Source of the DNA: an uncultured Faecalibacterium sp.
GTDB lineage: Bacteria; Bacillota; Clostridia; Oscillospirales; Ruminococcaceae
DNA: 52,319 nucleotides
Assembly (NCBI GenBank): GCA_934518555.1
Contig: CAKSXW010000009.1
Location: 1-52,319, forward strand
Direction: 5' to 3'
This document shows positions 25,732 through 34,584 of the stretch, one piece after another (within the stretch, counting starts at the first letter, position 1; each line of letters begins with the position of its first letter). Below the pieces are notes generated by a model. The model was not told where the DNA came from and did not search any database. It was given only the letters and a program-made list of their open reading frames with translations. The translations under genes were made by a program, and so were the position numbers.

Positions 25732-27048
25732 ATGGAATACAATTACCCCAAGTTTACCCCGGAGATGAAAAAGACCCACACCATCCTCATCCCCAACATG
25801 GCCATTACCCAGTTCCGCCTGCTGGAGTACGCTTTGCGCTACGACGGCTACAAGTGCCAGATCCTGGGCAACTGTGGCAGTGCCGTGGCGCAGCTGGGCC
25901 TGAAATATGTCCACAACGATACCTGTTACCCGGCCCTGCTGGTGATCGGCCAGTTCCTGGACGCCCTGAACAGCGGCAAGTATGACCTGGACCACACGGC
26001 CCTGCTGATCACCCAGACCGGCGGCGGCTGCCGTGCTTCCAACTACATCCATCTGCTCCGCAAGGCCTTGGTAAAGGCCGGGTACCCCCAGATCCCTGTG
26101 GCCAGCCTGAACTTTTCCGGGCTGGAAAAGGACAGCGGCTTCCAGATGACCCTGCCCCTGGCCCGGCGGGCCCTGGCCTGCATCTTCTACGGCGATATGC
26201 TCTGCGCCCTGCGGAACCAGGTGGCCCCCTATGAGGACCAGAAGGGGGAGGCTGACCGGATGGTGGACCGTTGGGTCACCCGTCTGGGCCGGGTGCTGCT
26301 GGTAGGCAAGGGCTTTACTGCCCGGGAAATGAAGCACACCTTCCCCCTCATCGCCAAGGACTTTGCCGCCATCCCGGTGACCCGGGTGCCGAAGGTAAAG
26401 GTAGGCGTGGTGGGCGAGATCTACGTCAAATACAGCCCCCTGGGCAACAACGACCTGCAAAAGTTCCTGGAAAGCCAGGATTGCGAGGTGAACTTCCCGG
26501 GGCTCATGGGCTTTGTGCAGTATTGCATCTTTAATATGGGCGAGGACCATGTGCTGTACGGCGGCAAGCTGGCAGTAAAGCTGGGCACCGACCGTCTGCT
26601 GGACTGGCTGGACGGCATCGAGCGCACCATGCTGAAGGCAGAGGCCGACGCCGGGTTCTACGCCCCGGGCCCCTTTAAGGAGCTGGTGGAAAAGCCCAGA
26701 GGGGTCATCTCTCTGGGTGCCAAGATGGGCGAGGGCTGGCTGCTGACGGCAGAGATGATCGAGCTGGTGCAGGGGGGCTACGGCAACATCGTGTGCGCCC
26801 AGCCCTTTGGCTGCCTGCCCAACCACATTGTGGGCAAGGGCATGGTAAACAAGATCCGGGCCCTGTACCCCAGTGCCAACATCACCCCCATCGACTACGA
26901 CCCCAGTGCCACCAAGGTCAACCAGGAAAACCGCATCAAGCTGATGCTGGCGGTGGCCAAGGAGCGGCTGACCGCTCCGGCGGAGGCTGCCCCTCTTACG
27001 GCAGAACAGATCGCCGGAGGTGCCCCCCAGGTGGGTGCCACGGTGTAA
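25732..27048 (+). CDS. 2-hydroxyacyl-CoA dehydratase-like protein (companion of the activase gene)
   Basis: The 438-residue product resembles the part that normally forms the C-terminus of the giant activase/dehydratase fusion, related to the dehydratase D component. Cys residues in HNDTCYPALLVIGQ and QTGGGCRASNY are placed as Fe-S ligands of that fold, and the QPFGCLPNHIVGKG segment near the end is typical. It has its own ribosome site (AGGAGGAA, 5 nt before the ATG). With the 979-residue upstream protein the total is 1417 residues, close to the fused form. A terminator follows at 27068. Confidence 0.82.
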   Translation: MEYNYPKFTPEMKKTHTILIPNMAITQFRLLEYALRYDGYKCQILGNCGSAVAQLGLKYVHNDTCYPALLVIGQFLDALNSGKYDLDHTALLITQTGGGCRASNYIHLLRKALVKAGYPQIPVASLNFSGLEKDSGFQMTLPLARRALACIFYGDMLCALRNQVAPYEDQKGEADRMVDRWVTRLGRVLLVGKGFTAREMKHTFPLIAKDFAAIPVTRVPKVKVGVVGEIYVKYSPLGNNDLQKFLESQDCEVNFPGLMGFVQYCIFNMGEDHVLYGGKLAVKLGTDRLLDWLDGIERTMLKAEADAGFYAPGPFKELVEKPRGVISLGAKMGEGWLLTAEMIELVQGGYGNIVCAQPFGCLPNHIVGKGMVNKIRALYPSANITPIDYDPSATKVNQENRIKLMLAVAKERLTAPAEAAPLTAEQIAGGAPQVGATV

Positions 27049-27067
27049 CCAAACCAAAACGAACAGC

Positions 27068-27103
27068 AGCACCCGGAGGCCGCCTTGGTCTCCGGGTGCT
27101 TTT
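27068..27103 (+). terminator. Rho-independent terminator after the dehydratase-like gene
   Basis: Perfect 11-bp stem AGCACCCGGAG / CTCCGGGTGCT with an 11-nt loop, followed by TTTT. Confidence 0.88.
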
Positions 27104-27115
27104 GCGTCGGCGGCA

Positions 27116-27144
27116 TTGCACCGGGGGACGGAACGTGCTATACT
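27116..27144 (+). promoter_or_regulatory. Sigma-A-type promoter for the amidohydrolase
   Basis: TTGCAC (27116-27121), 17-nt spacer, TATACT (27139-27144) with an extended TGC. Confidence 0.8.
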
Positions 27145-27197
27145 GGACAAAAAACAACGGTCGTAAAACCTGTTGGAGATCGGAAAGGAATAGTACC

Positions 27198-28481
27198 ATG
27201 AAACGGGCGTATACAAACGGGATCCTGCTGGACGGCACAGAGCAGATGGTGCCTACCCAGAACAAGATCGTGTTGACGGAGGACGAAAAGATCACAGCCA
27301 TTGTGGACCAGGGCGCAGACCTGGCAGGCTATGAGGTGGTGGACCTGCAGGGGGGCTACCTGATGCCGGGCCTCATCAACCTCCATGTGCACCTGGCTGG
27401 CAACGGCAAGCCCAGCGCAAAGCCCCGGGACAACGAGGCCCTGGTGCGTAAAATTTTGAGCAACCGCCTCACCCGGGCCCTGGCCTACCGGCTGGTATGC
27501 CACTATGCCAAGCTGGAGCTGCTGGGCGGCGTGACCACCGTGCGGACGGTGGGCGGCATTGCGGATTTTGACACCCGGTGCCGGGAGGATTCTGCCAACG
27601 GAAAGATCCTGGCCCCTCGGATCCTGGCAGCCAACGAGGGCATCTCGGTGCCCGGGGGCCATATGGCTGGCTCGGTGGCTGTGGCGGCCCACAACCTGGC
27701 AGAGGCCCTGGCCCAGCTGACCAAGGCCAGTGTCCAGCGAGTGGACCTGATCAAGCTGATGATCACCGGCGGCGTGCTGGACGCCAAGGAAAAAGGCACC
27801 CCCGGCGAGCTGAAGATGCCGCCGGAAATGGTCCGGGCCGTCTGCGAGCAGGCCCACAGCATGGGCTACCCGGTGGCAGCCCACACCGAGTCCCCGGAGG
27901 GGGTAAAGGTGGCCCTGGAAAACGGTGTGGATTCCATCGAGCACGGTGCCAAGATGGACCAGGAGACCATCCGACTGTACAAGGAACGGGGAGCCTTTTT
28001 GTGCACTACCATCTCCCCGGCACTGCCCTACGCCCTGTTTGACACTGCCGTGTCCGGTGCCTCTGAAAAGGACCAGTACAACGGCAAGATCGTTTTTGAA
28101 GGTGTCATCGAAAGTGCCCGTACCGCCCTGGCCAACGGCATCCCTGTGGGCCTGGGCAACGATGTGGGCTGCCCCTACATCACCCAGTACGATTTCTGGC
28201 GAGAGCTGTGCTACTTCCACAAGTATTGCGGCGTGAGCAACCAGTTTGCCCTTTACACCGCCACCCTGCGGAATGCCCAGCTGGCAGGGGTGGGGGACAA
28301 GACCGGTTCCATTGAGCCGGGCAAGAGTGCGGACTTTATCGTGACCCGGAAAAACCCCTTGGAGGACCTGACCGCCCTGCGGCAGCTGGAACTGGTGGTC
28401 TGCCGGGGCCGGGCCGTGAAGAACCCGGACCCCAAGCGCAAAAAAGAGATCGACGCCCTGCTGGACCCCTACCTGGCATAA
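27198..28481 (+). CDS. Amidohydrolase family protein (imidazolonepropionase/prolidase-like group)
   Basis: The 427-residue protein is a metal-dependent hydrolase with a TIM-barrel. Metal and catalytic positions are visible: HVH at residues 63-65 (GLINLHVHLAG), KLMITGGV with the possible bridging Lys, AAHTESPEGV and IEHGAKMD with further His ligands, and GLGNDVGC with the last Asp. The C-terminal GSIEPGKSADFIVT closes the small beta domain, as in COG1228 proteins. Substrates in this group include imidazolone propionate and Xaa-Pro dipeptides; none can be chosen here. The ATG at 27198 follows GGAAAGGAA. Flanked by its own promoter and terminator, it is monocistronic. Confidence 0.85.
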   Translation: MKRAYTNGILLDGTEQMVPTQNKIVLTEDEKITAIVDQGADLAGYEVVDLQGGYLMPGLINLHVHLAGNGKPSAKPRDNEALVRKILSNRLTRALAYRLVCHYAKLELLGGVTTVRTVGGIADFDTRCREDSANGKILAPRILAANEGISVPGGHMAGSVAVAAHNLAEALAQLTKASVQRVDLIKLMITGGVLDAKEKGTPGELKMPPEMVRAVCEQAHSMGYPVAAHTESPEGVKVALENGVDSIEHGAKMDQETIRLYKERGAFLCTTISPALPYALFDTAVSGASEKDQYNGKIVFEGVIESARTALANGIPVGLGNDVGCPYITQYDFWRELCYFHKYCGVSNQFALYTATLRNAQLAGVGDKTGSIEPGKSADFIVTRKNPLEDLTALRQLELVVCRGRAVKNPDPKRKKEIDALLDPYLA

Positions 28482-28498
28482 GAACGGCAAAAAACAAC

Positions 28499-28549
28499 AA
28501 AAACCAGAGACATCCCGGCAAGTGTGCCAAGGGGGTGTCTCTGGTTTTT
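28499..28549. terminator. Bidirectional terminator between the amidohydrolase and the convergent minus-strand gene
   Basis: AAAAACCAGAGACA and TGTCTCTGGTTTTT form the stem, with A and T runs on both sides, as expected between convergent genes. Confidence 0.85.
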
Positions 28550-28565
28550 GTTTTAAGGAATAGTT

Positions 28566-29303
28566 TTACATACTGGCAGTGGCAGCCAGGATGCTCTGCC
28601 AGCTTTTGGCACGAGCGCAGGTGGCAGCAGGCCGTGGGGCCGGACGGGCCGGGGCCTGTGCGGCGGCAGCCACTGCCGGGTGGAAGAACACCTCCAGCCC
28701 ACCGCTCTGCCACTGGTGGGCCAGCTGGGCGGCCTGAGGGTCTGCCTGCAGGGTGCGGCGCTCGGCACCGGCAAGGCTGTCGGCCAGCCAGTACAGGATG
28801 GCAGCCACCGGCAGGCTGGGGGCTGGGTCGGTGCTCCAGTAGCTCCAGTGGGCCCCGGACCCTACAAAGCTATCTACGGTGATCAGGGCCCCGGTGCGTG
28901 GGTCCCGGGGCAGGGGGGCGTCATAGCTGGTGCCTGCCAGGCGGCCCAGCTCCTGGACCACCCGGTCAGCCCGGGCACCGTCCAGCAGGTCATCCCGGCA
29001 GTAGGCGTGGAAATCTGCCTGGTCCAGCAGATCCTCCGCCCGGGAGGGGAACTGCCCGGTCATCTGCCCCTGGGCGTTGTGGCACAGCATCCAACCCTTG
29101 CGGAACAGCTGGAAGCTGAGGCCCCGGCGGCCAATGGTGGAATAGCACAGCCGTGCCGCCCGTTCCCCGGGCAGACGCTTCAGCTCCAGATAGGCGTCGT
29201 TGCCGCAGAGGTCCTGCAGCCGGACCACCGCCAGCAGCTGCCCACCAGGGGCCCGGGTAGACATGGCATGGTGCATGGCATCAAAGTAACGGTTGGCATC
29301 CAT
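28566..29303 (-). CDS. Unrecognised 245-residue cytoplasmic protein
   Basis: I do not recognise this protein. It starts MDANRYFDAMHHAMS after a good AGGAGGG site, which together with a fitted promoter supports the minus strand over the opposite frame. Residues 1-175 look globular with several aromatic residues (GAHWSYWST near 155), no membrane segment and no signal peptide. The last 40 residues are rich in Ala, Pro and Arg and look disordered. It lies downstream of the VWA gene, but a terminator and a separate promoter lie between, so it need not act with the MoxR/VWA pair. Confidence 0.65.
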   Translation of the reverse strand: MDANRYFDAMHHAMSTRAPGGQLLAVVRLQDLCGNDAYLELKRLPGERAARLCYSTIGRRGLSFQLFRKGWMLCHNAQGQMTGQFPSRAEDLLDQADFHAYCRDDLLDGARADRVVQELGRLAGTSYDAPLPRDPRTGALITVDSFVGSGAHWSYWSTDPAPSLPVAAILYWLADSLAGAERRTLQADPQAAQLAHQWQSGGLEVFFHPAVAAAAQAPARPAPRPAATCARAKSWQSILAATASM

Positions 29304-29418
29304 TGTGAGTTCCCTCCTGAAAAACGATACAGCAAAGCGTTGTATAATGGAGATCCCGGGGGATAAACACTGCCGTGCACAGCAGGTGCATCACGGAAGA
29401 TCCGGTTTGTCTGAGCCT

Positions 29419-29447
29419 AGTATAGCACACTTTCTGGCAAAAAACAA
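29419..29447 (-). promoter_or_regulatory. Sigma-A-type promoter for the 245-residue protein
   Basis: On the minus strand: TTGTTT (plus 29442-29447), 17-nt spacer, TATACT (plus 29419-29424) with an extended TGC. It gives a leader of about 110 nt, in which I see no clear structure. Confidence 0.72.
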
Positions 29448-29548
29448 CTATAAGTTTGCCAGAAACAACATATTCTTGGCAAGAACCCCAAAAGGACCGG
29501 AAAAACAACCCACTGTATGGTTGTGATGTGAGAGGGACGGTTGTATCA

Positions 29549-29585
29549 AAAAGAACAAAACACCCCCGGCCAGAAAGGCCGGAGG
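29549..29585 (-). terminator. Terminator after the VWA gene (minus strand)
   Basis: CCGGCC (29566-29571) pairs with GGCCGG (29577-29582); on the minus strand a T-rich tract follows. Confidence 0.7.
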
Positions 29586-29597
29586 CGTGGGCCGGGG

Positions 29598-31352
29598 TCA
29601 GTCCCCCAGCTCCCGGATCTCATTTTGGATCAGCTGCCCGGCGGCCCGGGCCAGTTGGTCCATGCCCCGGATGCGAGCCAGGTTTTTGCCGTAAATTTTA
29701 GCAGCGTCGGCGGCACTGGCATCCTCCCCCATAAAGACGGCAGACACCCGGATGCCCTTGCGCTGAAGGGCCCGGACCTGGGCGGCGGTGTCGGCCACCC
29801 CGGCGGCGTCCTGGTAGCCGCAGCCCAGAGGGTCCTGGGGCGAGGGAGGAATCCGGCGGCTGTCGTTGGGGGCAGCGTCGGTAAGCAGGATCAGCAGGTG
29901 CCGGGGGGCCGGGCCGGGGGCAAAGTCCAGCAGATCCCCGGCGGCCAGCAGAGCCAGACCGTCCCGGTTCCAGCCGGAGGCGAAATATCCGTTGATGTGC
30001 TGGAGGTTTTTGTCGGCAAAGTCCTTCAGCACCCGCAGCACCGTGTAGCCCCGAAGGCTGCTGAAGCTGGACACTCGCACTGGGATGCCGCAGTTGGTCA
30101 GGCTCTGGGCCAGGATGGACCCCTGGGCGGCCAGCACCTCCTGGCAATGGAGACGGGAGGCCGAGGCGTCCAACAGCAGGTCTACCGTAAAAGAAGGCTG
30201 GTTCTCCTCCTCTGCACAGCGGAACACCCGGTCATCCCCCAGCACCGGGGCACGCCAGACCCGGCCTGCACAAAGAGCACCGCTGCGAGCCACCCGGGCA
30301 TTGGGCTGCTGGTGCACCAGGATGCAGTTGCGGATCTGCTCCGTGAGCCGCAGCTCCACGCTGCGGTGCAGCTCTCGGTTTTTGGCATAATAGGCCCGGT
30401 TCCGGTCAGCCTGCAGCTGGGCTTGCTGGGCCAGCTGTCGGGCCTCCTGGGTAGGGGCTTGAGCCGGGCTTGGCACCCCGGCACTGAACCAAAGATGGCA
30501 GCCCAGGTGCACCCCGGTGCACAGGGCCTGTTCGGCCTTTTGCAGCCGCTCTGGAGGGTAGAGGGACCGTCCAAAGCAGCTCTCGATGTAGGCCCGGTCC
30601 TGGGCGGCGTTCTGCTTCAGGGTAATGTGGGCCCTCCGCTTGTCCACCGCAAGGCCGCTGCCGGGGGCGTCTGCCCCCTGGGAGCGTTCCACCGTGACCC
30701 GGTCAGTCTTGATCATCTGGGTGGGCAGGGCCTTGGCGGCCAAGTTTGCCAGGAGCCCTTCCAAATGCAGGTGCAGGGCGGCTTTTTGCCGCACCTGGCC
30801 CTGGAACAGGTCAAACCGGGCGTAAAGGGCCAGCACCTGTTCCTTCAGCTGCTCCGGAGCCGGGGGAGCCTCCAGGGTCAGGGCCTTGTACAGGCCGGCC
30901 TCGTAGGGGGTCATCACCGGCAGGCTCCGGCCCAACACACTGCGCCACCGGGCGGCCTGCAGGGTATACACCAGCTGGTTTTTGGCCATCCACTCCTGAC
31001 GGGAGAGCTTGTACTGGATGGCAAAAAAGTAGTCGGCGTGGGCCTGCCGCAGCCCCTCCAGCACCGGACGCCGGGGCAGTTCCAGCTGGTAGGCGGCACT
31101 TTCCAGGTACAGCCAGGTCAAATCGTCCAGCTCCGATTGGCGGATATCCCCGGCCCAGCTGTCAAACAGCTCCCGGACCCGGCCGTCACCGTAGTATTTG
31201 TGCACCAGGCCCACAATGGTGTTCATGTAAAAATCAAGGGTCCCGTCGGTGTTACGGGCGAGAAATAGGGGTTCGAACCCATAGGCTCCTGCTGCAGCCC
31301 ACACCTGGTTGGCCCCTCGCCGCTCCTGGGCGGTATAACTCTGGGCTTCCAT
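29598..31352 (-). CDS. VWA (von Willebrand factor A) domain protein paired with MoxR ATPase
   Basis: The 584-residue protein has a long helical N-terminal region (residues 1-380) and a C-terminal VWA domain. The metal-ion site is DASAS (D395, S397, S399), with LLTDAAPND as the later Asp loop. Such proteins work with a MoxR AAA+ ATPase in metal insertion or assembly, for example CobT, NorD and related chelatase-like systems. The N-terminal part is unlike any of these that I can name. It overlaps the MoxR stop by 1 nt (TGATG), so the two are translationally coupled. The target is unknown and no obvious metalloenzyme lies next to it. Confidence 0.8.
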   Translation of the reverse strand: MEAQSYTAQERRGANQVWAAAGAYGFEPLFLARNTDGTLDFYMNTIVGLVHKYYGDGRVRELFDSWAGDIRQSELDDLTWLYLESAAYQLELPRRPVLEGLRQAHADYFFAIQYKLSRQEWMAKNQLVYTLQAARWRSVLGRSLPVMTPYEAGLYKALTLEAPPAPEQLKEQVLALYARFDLFQGQVRQKAALHLHLEGLLANLAAKALPTQMIKTDRVTVERSQGADAPGSGLAVDKRRAHITLKQNAAQDRAYIESCFGRSLYPPERLQKAEQALCTGVHLGCHLWFSAGVPSPAQAPTQEARQLAQQAQLQADRNRAYYAKNRELHRSVELRLTEQIRNCILVHQQPNARVARSGALCAGRVWRAPVLGDDRVFRCAEEENQPSFTVDLLLDASASRLHCQEVLAAQGSILAQSLTNCGIPVRVSSFSSLRGYTVLRVLKDFADKNLQHINGYFASGWNRDGLALLAAGDLLDFAPGPAPRHLLILLTDAAPNDSRRIPPSPQDPLGCGYQDAAGVADTAAQVRALQRKGIRVSAVFMGEDASAADAAKIYGKNLARIRGMDQLARAAGQLIQNEIRELGD

Positions 31353-32272
31353 CAGCCAAACAGCTTTCCGGCATTGAGATTGGCCGGGACCCGTGCGGCC
31401 ATCACGTCCCGGATCAGGCCCTGCTCGTAACTGTCAAAGGCCTTGTTGGTAATGCCCATGTCCAGGGCAGCTCCGGCAGGAATGCCCCGGCGGATCAGCC
31501 GCAGAGCGTCCAGCAGACCTCGCAGGTCCAGGGCCTTGGTGGAGATCTCTGCACTGTCGCACTTTTTCTGCAGGTCCAAAAACAGCAGGGCGAACTGGTG
31601 CAGGTACTTGGGGACCAGGTCCGGGAACTGGGCCTTCAGCAGCTTTTCCAGGTTGTCCTGGGTGATGGTGGGCATCTGGATCACCACGAACCGGGAGGTC
31701 AGGGCTTCGTTGAGCTCCCGGGTTCCGGCGTAGCCGTAGTTCATGGTGGCGATAAAACGGGTCTCCTCCGCCAAAGGAATGCGGTCGTAGCCGGGTACGT
31801 CAATGGCCCGGCGGAAGTCCAGCACAGCATGGAGCACCGCCAGGGCCTCGTTTTTGGCCATGTTGATCTCGTCCAGTACCCCAAAGCCGCCCCACTGGGC
31901 GCAGCGATACACCGGGCCGGGGCGGAACACCACCTGGCCCTCAGCAAAAGTGTCCATGCCGATGAGGGAGGCGGCGTCCATGTTTACATGAAAGGAGATG
32001 TCCCAGGCCGGGCGGCCAAAGGCGGCAGAAAGATTCTCTGCCAGAACGTTTTTGCCGGTGGCCTTGCCGCCGGCCAGCAGCAGATTTTCGCCGCAGAGGA
32101 GGGCCGCTAGGGCCTGCTCCCACACCTCTTTGCCATAGTAGGTAAAGGCAGGGCAGGGGATCCGGGGCTGCAGTGCCTTGTCCAGCGGATGGGCTGCACG
32201 GTATTCCTGCACCGCAGAAAGCAGGGCCGGGTCTACCCCCTCCTGCCGTAAAGTTTCCAGAAGTTCAGACAT
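31352..32272 (-). CDS. MoxR-family AAA+ ATPase with an unusual Walker A
   Basis: The 306-residue ATPase has Walker A GGKATGKN, Walker B GVLDEINMA, sensor I ATMNYGY and an arginine-finger region ALTSRFVV. The Walker A ends in Lys-Asn where Lys-Thr/Ser is usual; I checked the codon (AAC). This may weaken magnesium binding or be normal for its subfamily. ATG 32272 (MSELLETLRQ) is preferred, since the longer frame to 32386 runs through the promoter. It is coupled with the VWA gene, the standard MoxR/VWA pair acting on a client protein. Confidence 0.85.
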   Translation of the reverse strand: MSELLETLRQEGVDPALLSAVQEYRAAHPLDKALQPRIPCPAFTYYGKEVWEQALAALLCGENLLLAGGKATGKNVLAENLSAAFGRPAWDISFHVNMDAASLIGMDTFAEGQVVFRPGPVYRCAQWGGFGVLDEINMAKNEALAVLHAVLDFRRAIDVPGYDRIPLAEETRFIATMNYGYAGTRELNEALTSRFVVIQMPTITQDNLEKLLKAQFPDLVPKYLHQFALLFLDLQKKCDSAEISTKALDLRGLLDALRLIRRGIPAGAALDMGITNKAFDSYEQGLIRDVMAARVPANLNAGKLFG

Positions 32273-32332
32273 TTGAAAAAACACCTCGATCTTCCACCGG
32301 GCCGGGCATTGCACCGCCCGGTTTTCACGCTT

Positions 32333-32338
32333 ATCATA
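32333..32338 (-). promoter_or_regulatory. Candidate extended -10 promoter for the MoxR/VWA pair
   Basis: TATGAT on the minus strand, with TGC just before it, lies about 60 nt before the start codon. No good -35 is visible at 17 nt, so this is a weak call. Confidence 0.4.
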
Positions 32339-32383
32339 GCACAATCCAAACTTTTTTGGTAGGGGAGGGGTGCTAAAAAGTGG

Positions 32384-32420
32384 CAAAGAGGGGCAGCCCC
32401 AATGGGACTGCCCCTCTTTG
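32384..32420 (-). terminator. Terminator after the flavoprotein gene (minus strand)
   Basis: Perfect 13-bp stem (CAAAGAGGGGCAG / CTGCCCCTCTTTG). On the minus strand CACTTTTTAG follows. Confidence 0.75.
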
Positions 32421-32473
32421 TGAAAAAGAAGAAAAGAAGAAACGCTTAGAGTATGCCGGAGAGACGCACTTTA

Positions 32474-34498
32474 TCAGGCGTTCTCCAGGCCGGCCATCTG
32501 CTTGATGGCCTTCATGGCAAAGGTCAGGGTGCGGCCCATGGCCACACCAGCCATCAGGCAGGGGTAGTTGTTGGCAAAGAAGCTGCCGGACATATCGCCG
32601 GTGATGTACAGGCCCTCCATGGGCTGGTTGTTGGTGTCCAGAGCCTGGCCCTTTTCGTTGATGGCAATGCCCTGCTCGGTGGTCAGCAGAGAGGCACCCA
32701 GCCAGCAGCCATAGAAGGGAGCGGTGCGGATGGCGCTGAGGCGGTAAGCAGGCTTGCCGAAGTCCTCGTCGTTCTGCTTATCGTACAGCTCGTTGTAACG
32801 CTCCACGGTAGCCAGGAAGGTGTCCTTGGCGGCACCGGTAAAGCCCATCTTGTCGGCCAGCTCCTCCAGGGTGTCACACTTGAACAGTGCACCGGCCTCG
32901 ATAGCCTCGTCCATCTTGCCCTGAATGTACTTCTCACCGCCATTGCGGGTCTGGGCAGAGCAGCCGATGGTGTGGAAGCGCTTTGCGTCCTCCAGAATGT
33001 TGGCATCGCAGATCTGGGCGTAAACACGGCCCGGCTGATGGGCAGCGGCGTAGACGATATCGTTGTAGGGGCAGCTCTCGTTGGCAAAACGCTCACCGTT
33101 GCGGTTCACCTTCAGGAAGGGCTGGGTGCCGGGGTTATACTGACGGATCTTGCCGGGGAAGGCCTTGCCGCCAAAGGCAGAATCACTGTCCACATAACCG
33201 CCGTCCACACCGGGGGCCACGACGCCACGGTCAAACAGCATGGGAGCAGCTTCCTTGTCCAGGTTTGCACCGGCCCACACGGCTGCACGGATGCCGTAGC
33301 CCTTGTCGGCAGGGGAGTAGGAGCAGGCGGTGGTGACGCTGGTGCCCAGGGGATCCAGCTGCTCCATCATGTAGGGGTTGCCGGGGAAGCCGCCGCAGGC
33401 CAGCAAAACGCCCTGGTTGGCGTTGTAACGGATAAAGTGGTCATCCTCGGTGCTCTGGGCGATGATGCCGGTAATGCGGCCCTCGCTGTTCTTTTCCAGC
33501 TTGGCCAGGCTGGTCTTGAAGTCTACATCGTAGCCCAGCTCCTGGATGTACTGCAGCAGCAGCTCGTTACGGGCAACACCGCTGCTGCGATCATAGGTGT
33601 ACTCGATCTCAGGATACATGAAATCGGTGTTGTGCTCGGCGTTCTCTGCCGGCCACTTGGCCTCGTCACCATAGGTGTAGATCATGTCTACGCCGTATTT
33701 CTCGGTCATGATCTCATGCACAAAGCCGATCATCTCGGCGGACTCGTTGATCCAGGTCTTGACCACACGCTGGTCGCACTTGCCGGAGGCATAGCGAGAG
33801 ATCTCGCTCAGCAGCTTGGCACGATCCATCTGGATGCCCTGCTCCTGTGCACCAAAGCCGTCAACAGCGCCAACCCAGTGACGGGTGTCCTGGACGTTGG
33901 CGTTCTGCTCAATGACCCGGAAGTTCAGGCCCTTGGCAGCTGCATAGGCGGCAGCAAACATACCGCCGTTGCCTGCGCCCACGATGACGATATCGGTGTC
34001 CACGGTCTCGGTGATGGCAGCCTCGTCGATGTCGGGCTCTTTGCCCAGCCAGTCATTCTCGTCGCCGGTGGGCAGCTGGACGCTGGACACCACAGCCTCG
34101 CCCTTGGCCTGGGCGTAGCAGCTCTTGGCGGCCTTCATCACGGCATCGGAGGTGATGGTGGAACCGGAAACACCGTCGATCTCGGCAGAACCGGCAGCCA
34201 GCAGCTGCTCCCGCAGCTCGTCGGCAGCGGCAGCACCAAAGGAAGCGGTCTCGCCGGAGGTGTCCACCACCACGTCGGTGACAGCGCTGTCGGAGAAGGT
34301 CATGGTGACCTTGACGGTGGAGGAGATGCCCTCGGCAGTGCCCTCGTAGGTGCCGGGAATATACAGGCCGGCGGTGCTGCCGGAGGCAGCGGTGGAGCCG
34401 GAGTTGGCATTGCAGGCGGCCAGAGCACCGGCGGTGACACCGCTCATGGCGGCAGCAGCGGCGATCTTCATAAAGCCTTTACGGGAGATCTTGTTCAT
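32474..34498 (-). CDS. Exported FMN-binding/FAD flavoprotein reductase (fumarate reductase-like)
   Basis: The 674-residue protein begins with a lipoprotein-type signal (hydrophobic stretch, lipobox GALAAC, C29). An FMN-binding domain follows, with the flavin attachment motif SGSTIT (residues 111-116, T116 predicted to carry FMN). From about residue 170 comes an FAD-binding fumarate reductase/succinate dehydrogenase flavoprotein domain (VIVGAGNGG, then ACGGF). This is the layout of extracytoplasmic reductases using urocanate, fumarate, cinnamate-like or other electron acceptors; the acceptor is not readable here. It diverges from a LysR gene that probably controls it. An ApbE-type flavin transferase, needed for covalent FMN, is not in the window. 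Confidence 0.88.
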   Translation of the reverse strand: MNKISRKGFMKIAAAAAMSGVTAGALAACNANSGSTAASGSTAGLYIPGTYEGTAEGISSTVKVTMTFSDSAVTDVVVDTSGETASFGAAAADELREQLLAAGSAEIDGVSGSTITSDAVMKAAKSCYAQAKGEAVVSSVQLPTGDENDWLGKEPDIDEAAITETVDTDIVIVGAGNGGMFAAAYAAAKGLNFRVIEQNANVQDTRHWVGAVDGFGAQEQGIQMDRAKLLSEISRYASGKCDQRVVKTWINESAEMIGFVHEIMTEKYGVDMIYTYGDEAKWPAENAEHNTDFMYPEIEYTYDRSSGVARNELLLQYIQELGYDVDFKTSLAKLEKNSEGRITGIIAQSTEDDHFIRYNANQGVLLACGGFPGNPYMMEQLDPLGTSVTTACSYSPADKGYGIRAAVWAGANLDKEAAPMLFDRGVVAPGVDGGYVDSDSAFGGKAFPGKIRQYNPGTQPFLKVNRNGERFANESCPYNDIVYAAAHQPGRVYAQICDANILEDAKRFHTIGCSAQTRNGGEKYIQGKMDEAIEAGALFKCDTLEELADKMGFTGAAKDTFLATVERYNELYDKQNDEDFGKPAYRLSAIRTAPFYGCWLGASLLTTEQGIAINEKGQALDTNNQPMEGLYITGDMSGSFFANNYPCLMAGVAMGRTLTFAMKAIKQMAGLENA

Positions 34499-34584
34499 AG
34501 GTACGCTCTCTTTCTTTTTGCTTTTCCTTCGTTTTTCTTCCTATCGTGCAGCAAGGTGCAAACCACATTGCTGAATCCTTAACA

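Noticed and set aside
28680..29366. A 228-codon plus-strand frame opposite the 245-residue protein
   Set aside because: The minus strand has AGGAGGG before its ATG and a fitted promoter. The plus frame has neither.
29541..31268. A 575-codon plus-strand frame opposite the VWA gene
   Set aside because: The minus strand carries the DASAS metal site and a start coupled to the MoxR gene. The plus frame has no recognisable domain.
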